Origin: CAVVXX01 sp963707975
Lineage (GTDB): Bacteria; Pseudomonadota; Alphaproteobacteria; Micropepsales; Micropepsaceae
Direction of reading: 5' to 3'
Assembly (NCBI GenBank): GCA_963707975.1
Contig: OY970177.1
Span: 1,302,001-1,366,000 of the forward strand
Length of the DNA stretch: 64,000 bases
A model generated the notes under the pieces. The model ran no database searches. It was not told where the DNA came from and worked only from the letters and a program-made list of their open reading frames with translations. The position numbers and the translations under genes were made by a program. This document shows, one piece after another, positions 61,618 through 64,000 of the stretch; the stretch's first letter is position 1; the number at the start of each line of letters is the position of its first letter.

Positions 61618-62471
61618 ATGGCAGCGAAATCCATGCGTATTTCAGCGGCTTTGAGCCTGTTGGTTATGACTGGTGGTTTTTGTGCGGGCACGGCAAGTGC
61701 CGCGCCGCCTTCAGCCCAGCAGGTGCTCGCCAATTATGGCGATATGGCACAGGCGATGTACGGGGATTCCCTCGCCACCGCAAAAACATTGCAGCAGCTG
61801 GTAGATGCATTCCTTGCCGACCCGACGCCGGCCACGCTTGCCGCCGTGCGTAAGGCGTGGGTTTCGGCGCGCGCCTGGTTGTGGCGTTGGGCGGGTTGTT
61901 GCAGGAGCCCGACGTGCGCAGCCCGCCTTTGAACGCTGGCGCGATCGAGAGTTCTCTGGTCGAACTCGATGCGAAATCGGGAAAGCTGCTTGCACGCTAC
62001 AAACTGCCGCCAAGCATGGCGTCGCTTTCCTTGCGCCACCTGGCGCTGGCGCCCGATGGCGAAACCATCGCCGTCGGCATGCAGGATCAGAATTTAACCG
62101 AAGCGCGGCCGGTGATCGGGATTTTGCGAGCCGGAAAAAGCATCGAACTGCTGCCGCTGCCGGAAGACGAGCCCAACGCTTTCCGCGGCTATATCGGTTC
62201 CGTGACTATCGATGCAGGCGGGGGCTATATCGCTGCCACATCCCCGCGCGGCGGCGTGATTGGGCTGTGGTCGCTCGGCGATGGCCGATGGATCGGCAAA
62301 TTGCATCTTGCCGATGTCTGCGGGCTTGCGGCGGATGTGCAGGCGGGCTGCTTCTGGGCGACATCGGGCGCTGGCGACGTGGTTCACCTCAGCGCAAGCG
62401 CCACAGGATTGGCGGCGCCGGCGCGTTTTCACGCCGACGCCCAATTCGACTATCACGCAATTCGGGTTTAA
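61618..62471 (+). pseudogene. Imelysin N-terminus fused by deletion to DUF1513 C-terminus
   Basis: From ATG 61618 (signal peptide I-S-A-A-L-S-L-L-V-M-T-G-G-F-C-A-G) the first 80 mature residues are the start of an imelysin peptidase (V-L-A-N-Y-G-D-M-A-Q-A-M-Y-G-D-S, R-K-A-W-V-S-A-R-A). At about 61875 the imelysin match stops, and one frame over the C-terminal two thirds of a DUF1513 protein begins (L-V-V-A-L-G-G-L-L-Q-E-P-D, S-L-R-H-L-A-L-A-P-D-G-E, open from 61857). In intact loci these are two genes of an iron-uptake-associated cluster with others between. So a deletion of a few kb joined them out of frame. Neither part should be functional. Confidence 0.7.
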
Positions 62472-62474
62472 GCA

Positions 62475-62546
62475 CTTATGCTTCGACAAGCTCAGCATGA
62501 GGGCATAAGAAAAGTGCCTCACCCTGAGCTAGTCGAAGGGTGAGGC
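62475..62546. terminator. Two adjacent hairpins between convergent genes
   Basis: Hairpin 1: CTTATGC (62475-62481) and GCATAAG (62503-62509) around TTCGACAAGCTCAGCATGAG. Hairpin 2: GCCTCACCCT (62516-62525), 11-nt loop, AGGGTGAGGC (62537-62546). The stems lie between the stops of the DUF1513 remnant and the peroxiredoxin gene, so they can end transcription in both directions. The TTCGACAAGCTCAGCATGAG core is a dispersed alphaproteobacterial repeat. Confidence 0.7.
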
Positions 62547-62551
62547 CGCGC

Positions 62552-63211
62552 CTATTTCGGTTGTGGCACGATGCGGATATAGGGCTTGGGCTCTTTCCAC
62601 CCGTTCGGATAAATCTTCTTGGCGTCGTCGTTCGAGACCGAGCCTGCGATAATGACATCCTGTCCCTGTTTCCAGTTCACCGGCGTCGCCACTTTGTGCT
62701 TCGCGGTCAGTTGCAGCGAGTCGATGATGCGCAGCACCTCGTCGAAATTGCGTCCCGTGGTCATCGGATAAACCAGGATGGTTTTGATCTTTTTGTCTGG
62801 GCCGATGATGAAGACATTGCGCACGGTCTGGTTGTCGGCCGGCGTGCGCTTGGCCGGATCGCCCGAAACGGCGGCTGGCAGCATGCCGTATAGCTTCGAC
62901 ACATTGTAATCGGCATCGCCGATCATCGGATAATTGGGCGCGTGCCCCTGTGTCTCCTCGATGTCCTTGGCCCAGCCATTGTGCTTGTCGACCGGATCGA
63001 CCGATAGGCCGACGATTTTCACGCCGCGTTTGTCGAACTCGGGCTTCATCTTCGCCATGTAGCCGAGCTCGGTGGTGCAGACAGGCGTGAAATCCTTGGG
63101 GTGCGAAAACAGCACGGCCCATTTGTCTCCGATCCAGTCATGGAATTTGATGCGGCCCTGGGTGGTTTCTGCGGTGAAATCGGGGGCGGTATCGCCTAGT
63201 GCAAGCGTCAT
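62552..63211 (-). CDS. 1-Cys peroxiredoxin (Prx6 type)
   Basis: I start at ATG 63211 (AAGGAGAG just upstream). 219 residues. The peroxidatic Cys is in H-P-K-D-F-T-P-V-C-T-T-E (about residue 47), and the long C-terminal half (W-K-Q-G-Q-D-V-I-I) belongs to the Prx6 subgroup, which has no conserved resolving Cys. Reduces H2O2 and organic hydroperoxides in the cytosol. Its stop is just left of the hairpin pair, and its start is 150 nt left of hmgA, from which it diverges. Confidence 0.93.
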   Translation of the reverse strand: MTLALGDTAPDFTAETTQGRIKFHDWIGDKWAVLFSHPKDFTPVCTTELGYMAKMKPEFDKRGVKIVGLSVDPVDKHNGWAKDIEETQGHAPNYPMIGDADYNVSKLYGMLPAAVSGDPAKRTPADNQTVRNVFIIGPDKKIKTILVYPMTTGRNFDEVLRIIDSLQLTAKHKVATPVNWKQGQDVIIAGSVSNDDAKKIYPNGWKEPKPYIRIVPQPK

Positions 63212-63360
63212 GGGGCTCTCCTTGAATATCACGGGGCCAAGCCCCGTTTCAGGCCACTAAGATGGTGTTTAACCCGCTTATATACACCTCCTGCTATAAT
63301 GCCCAAGGGCCGGTTTGGTGCTATTTATCGTGTTCTAGCCTGTAGATACGGGAAGCTTGC

Positions 63361-64000
63361 ATGGCTGAAACTCTCACGCCCTCAACGGGCCGCGCCGCCA
63401 AGGGAACCGGGGCGCGGGGTGAGGCTGTTGCGCGCGGCTACAATTCCGGCTTCGGCAACGAATTTGCGACGGAGGCGGCGCCCGGCGCGCTGCCCGTTGG
63501 CCAGAACTCGCCGCAGAAGGCGCCGCTCGGCCTTTACGCCGAACAGATTTCGGGCACCGCTTTTACAGCCCCGCGTGCGGAGAACCGCCGCTCCTGGCTG
63601 TATCGCATACGGCCAACCGCCAACCATCCGGCTTATGAGCCGCACCCGCAAGGGAACTTACGCAGCGGACAGTTCGAGGAAGTTCCCGCCACGCCCAATC
63701 GCCTGCGCTGGGATCCGCCCGCCATTCCCGAAAAGCCGACGGATTTCGTGGATGGCCTCGTGACCATGGGCGGCAATGGTGCCGCGGCGCACTTCATGGG
63801 CATGGCCACGCATTATTATCTTGCCAACAGATCGATGACGGACCGCGTGTTCTATAACGCGGATGGCGAAATGCTGTTCGTGCCACAACAAGGCCGCGTG
63901 CGCTTTGTTACGGAACTCGGCGTGATCGAGGCGGAGCCGCTGGAGATCGTCGTCATCCAGCGCGGCATTCGTTTCCGCGTCGAGCTGCTGGAAAAAACCG
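63361..64000 (+). CDS. hmgA: Homogentisate 1,2-dioxygenase, N-terminal part (runs off right edge)
   Basis: From ATG 63361, 213 codons are open to the window edge. G-Y-N-S-G-F-G-N-E-F-A-T-E at about 26-38, P-L-G-L-Y-A-E-Q-I-S-G-T-A-F-T-A-P-R, R-R-S-W-L-Y-R-I-R-P and D-G-E-M-L-F-V-P-Q-Q-G are diagnostic. It opens the homogentisate ring with O2 to maleylacetoacetate, the substrate of MaiA (60826-61467). The iron-binding residues lie beyond the edge. The reading frame is intact so far. Confidence 0.95.
   Translation, partial: MAETLTPSTGRAAKGTGARGEAVARGYNSGFGNEFATEAAPGALPVGQNSPQKAPLGLYAEQISGTAFTAPRAENRRSWLYRIRPTANHPAYEPHPQGNLRSGQFEEVPATPNRLRWDPPAIPEKPTDFVDGLVTMGGNGAAAHFMGMATHYYLANRSMTDRVFYNADGEMLFVPQQGRVRFVTELGVIEAEPLEIVVIQRGIRFRVELLEKT

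Overview
The window looks like chromosomal DNA of an alphaproteobacterium. The clues are a TonB-dependent receptor, an ELM1-type protein, a Kdo hydroxylase, an Lrp/AsnC regulator, a maleylacetoacetate isomerase / homogentisate dioxygenase pair, GC-rich hairpin repeats between convergent genes, and conserved genes with visibly high G+C to the right of about 46.8 kb. I cannot name the genus. Everything left of about 46.7 kb has lower G+C, unrelated gene types, integrases and insertion sequences, and reads as accessory DNA.

Region 1 (1-24.3 kb) is a dense array of TIR-domain and nucleotide-signalling genes. It contains a TIR-TM-TPR gene followed by a reverse transcriptase with a twin-arginine signal (843-4849, one transcription unit). 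Next is a TIR-TM-WD40 gene broken by two frameshifts (5099-7959). Then comes a rightward pair: a nucleoside-deoxyribosyltransferase-like/TPR protein (8107-9471) and a membrane TrkA-N + RyR protein with one frameshift (9580-11386). After these are an unfamiliar lipoprotein (11376-13058), a second TIR-TM-WD40-Sel1 gene interrupted by one in-frame TGA (13400-16948) with 14 nearly identical 42-residue WD40 repeats, a secreted small protein, a secreted phosphoesterase, a tandem TIR protein (20111-20875), and a TIR-STAND NTPase-TM-FGE protein (21411-24278). In four of the five TIR genes a single membrane helix separates a cytosolic TIR from a C-terminal sensor predicted to be outside the membrane.

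Region 2 (24.3-31.7 kb) is mobile. It holds an old IS3 end fragment, two inverted repeats, a leftward integrase / small ORF / AlpA / primase-helicase operon (25024-28934), an IS110-family (IS1111-type) element and an IS3-family element. Region 3 (31.9-44.2 kb) is a metabolic cargo cluster: omega-aminotransferase, LeuB-like dehydrogenase, M20 deacylase, SDR, aldehyde dehydrogenase, TonB receptor, DUF3311 protein + sodium:solute symporter, and a secreted P1-family peptidase. It suggests import and breakdown of an amide- or amino-containing compound. A second integrase (45331-46569) and a tRNA-Ser-like 3' end (46727-46737) close the accessory block.

Region 4 (46.8-64 kb) looks like core genome: flavin-dependent halogenase, HMG-CoA lyase, amidohydrolase, TPR protein, DUF486, aspartate aminotransferase, large membrane glycosyltransferase-like protein, EF-G-like GTPase, thioredoxin reductase, ELM1 protein, Lrp/AsnC, Kdo hydroxylase, MaiA, an imelysin/DUF1513 deletion remnant, peroxiredoxin, and the start of hmgA running off the right edge.

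At least six otherwise conserved genes, on both sides of the island border, carry single frameshifts or an internal stop. This could be real decay or assembly error, and it affects how the reading frames should be trusted.
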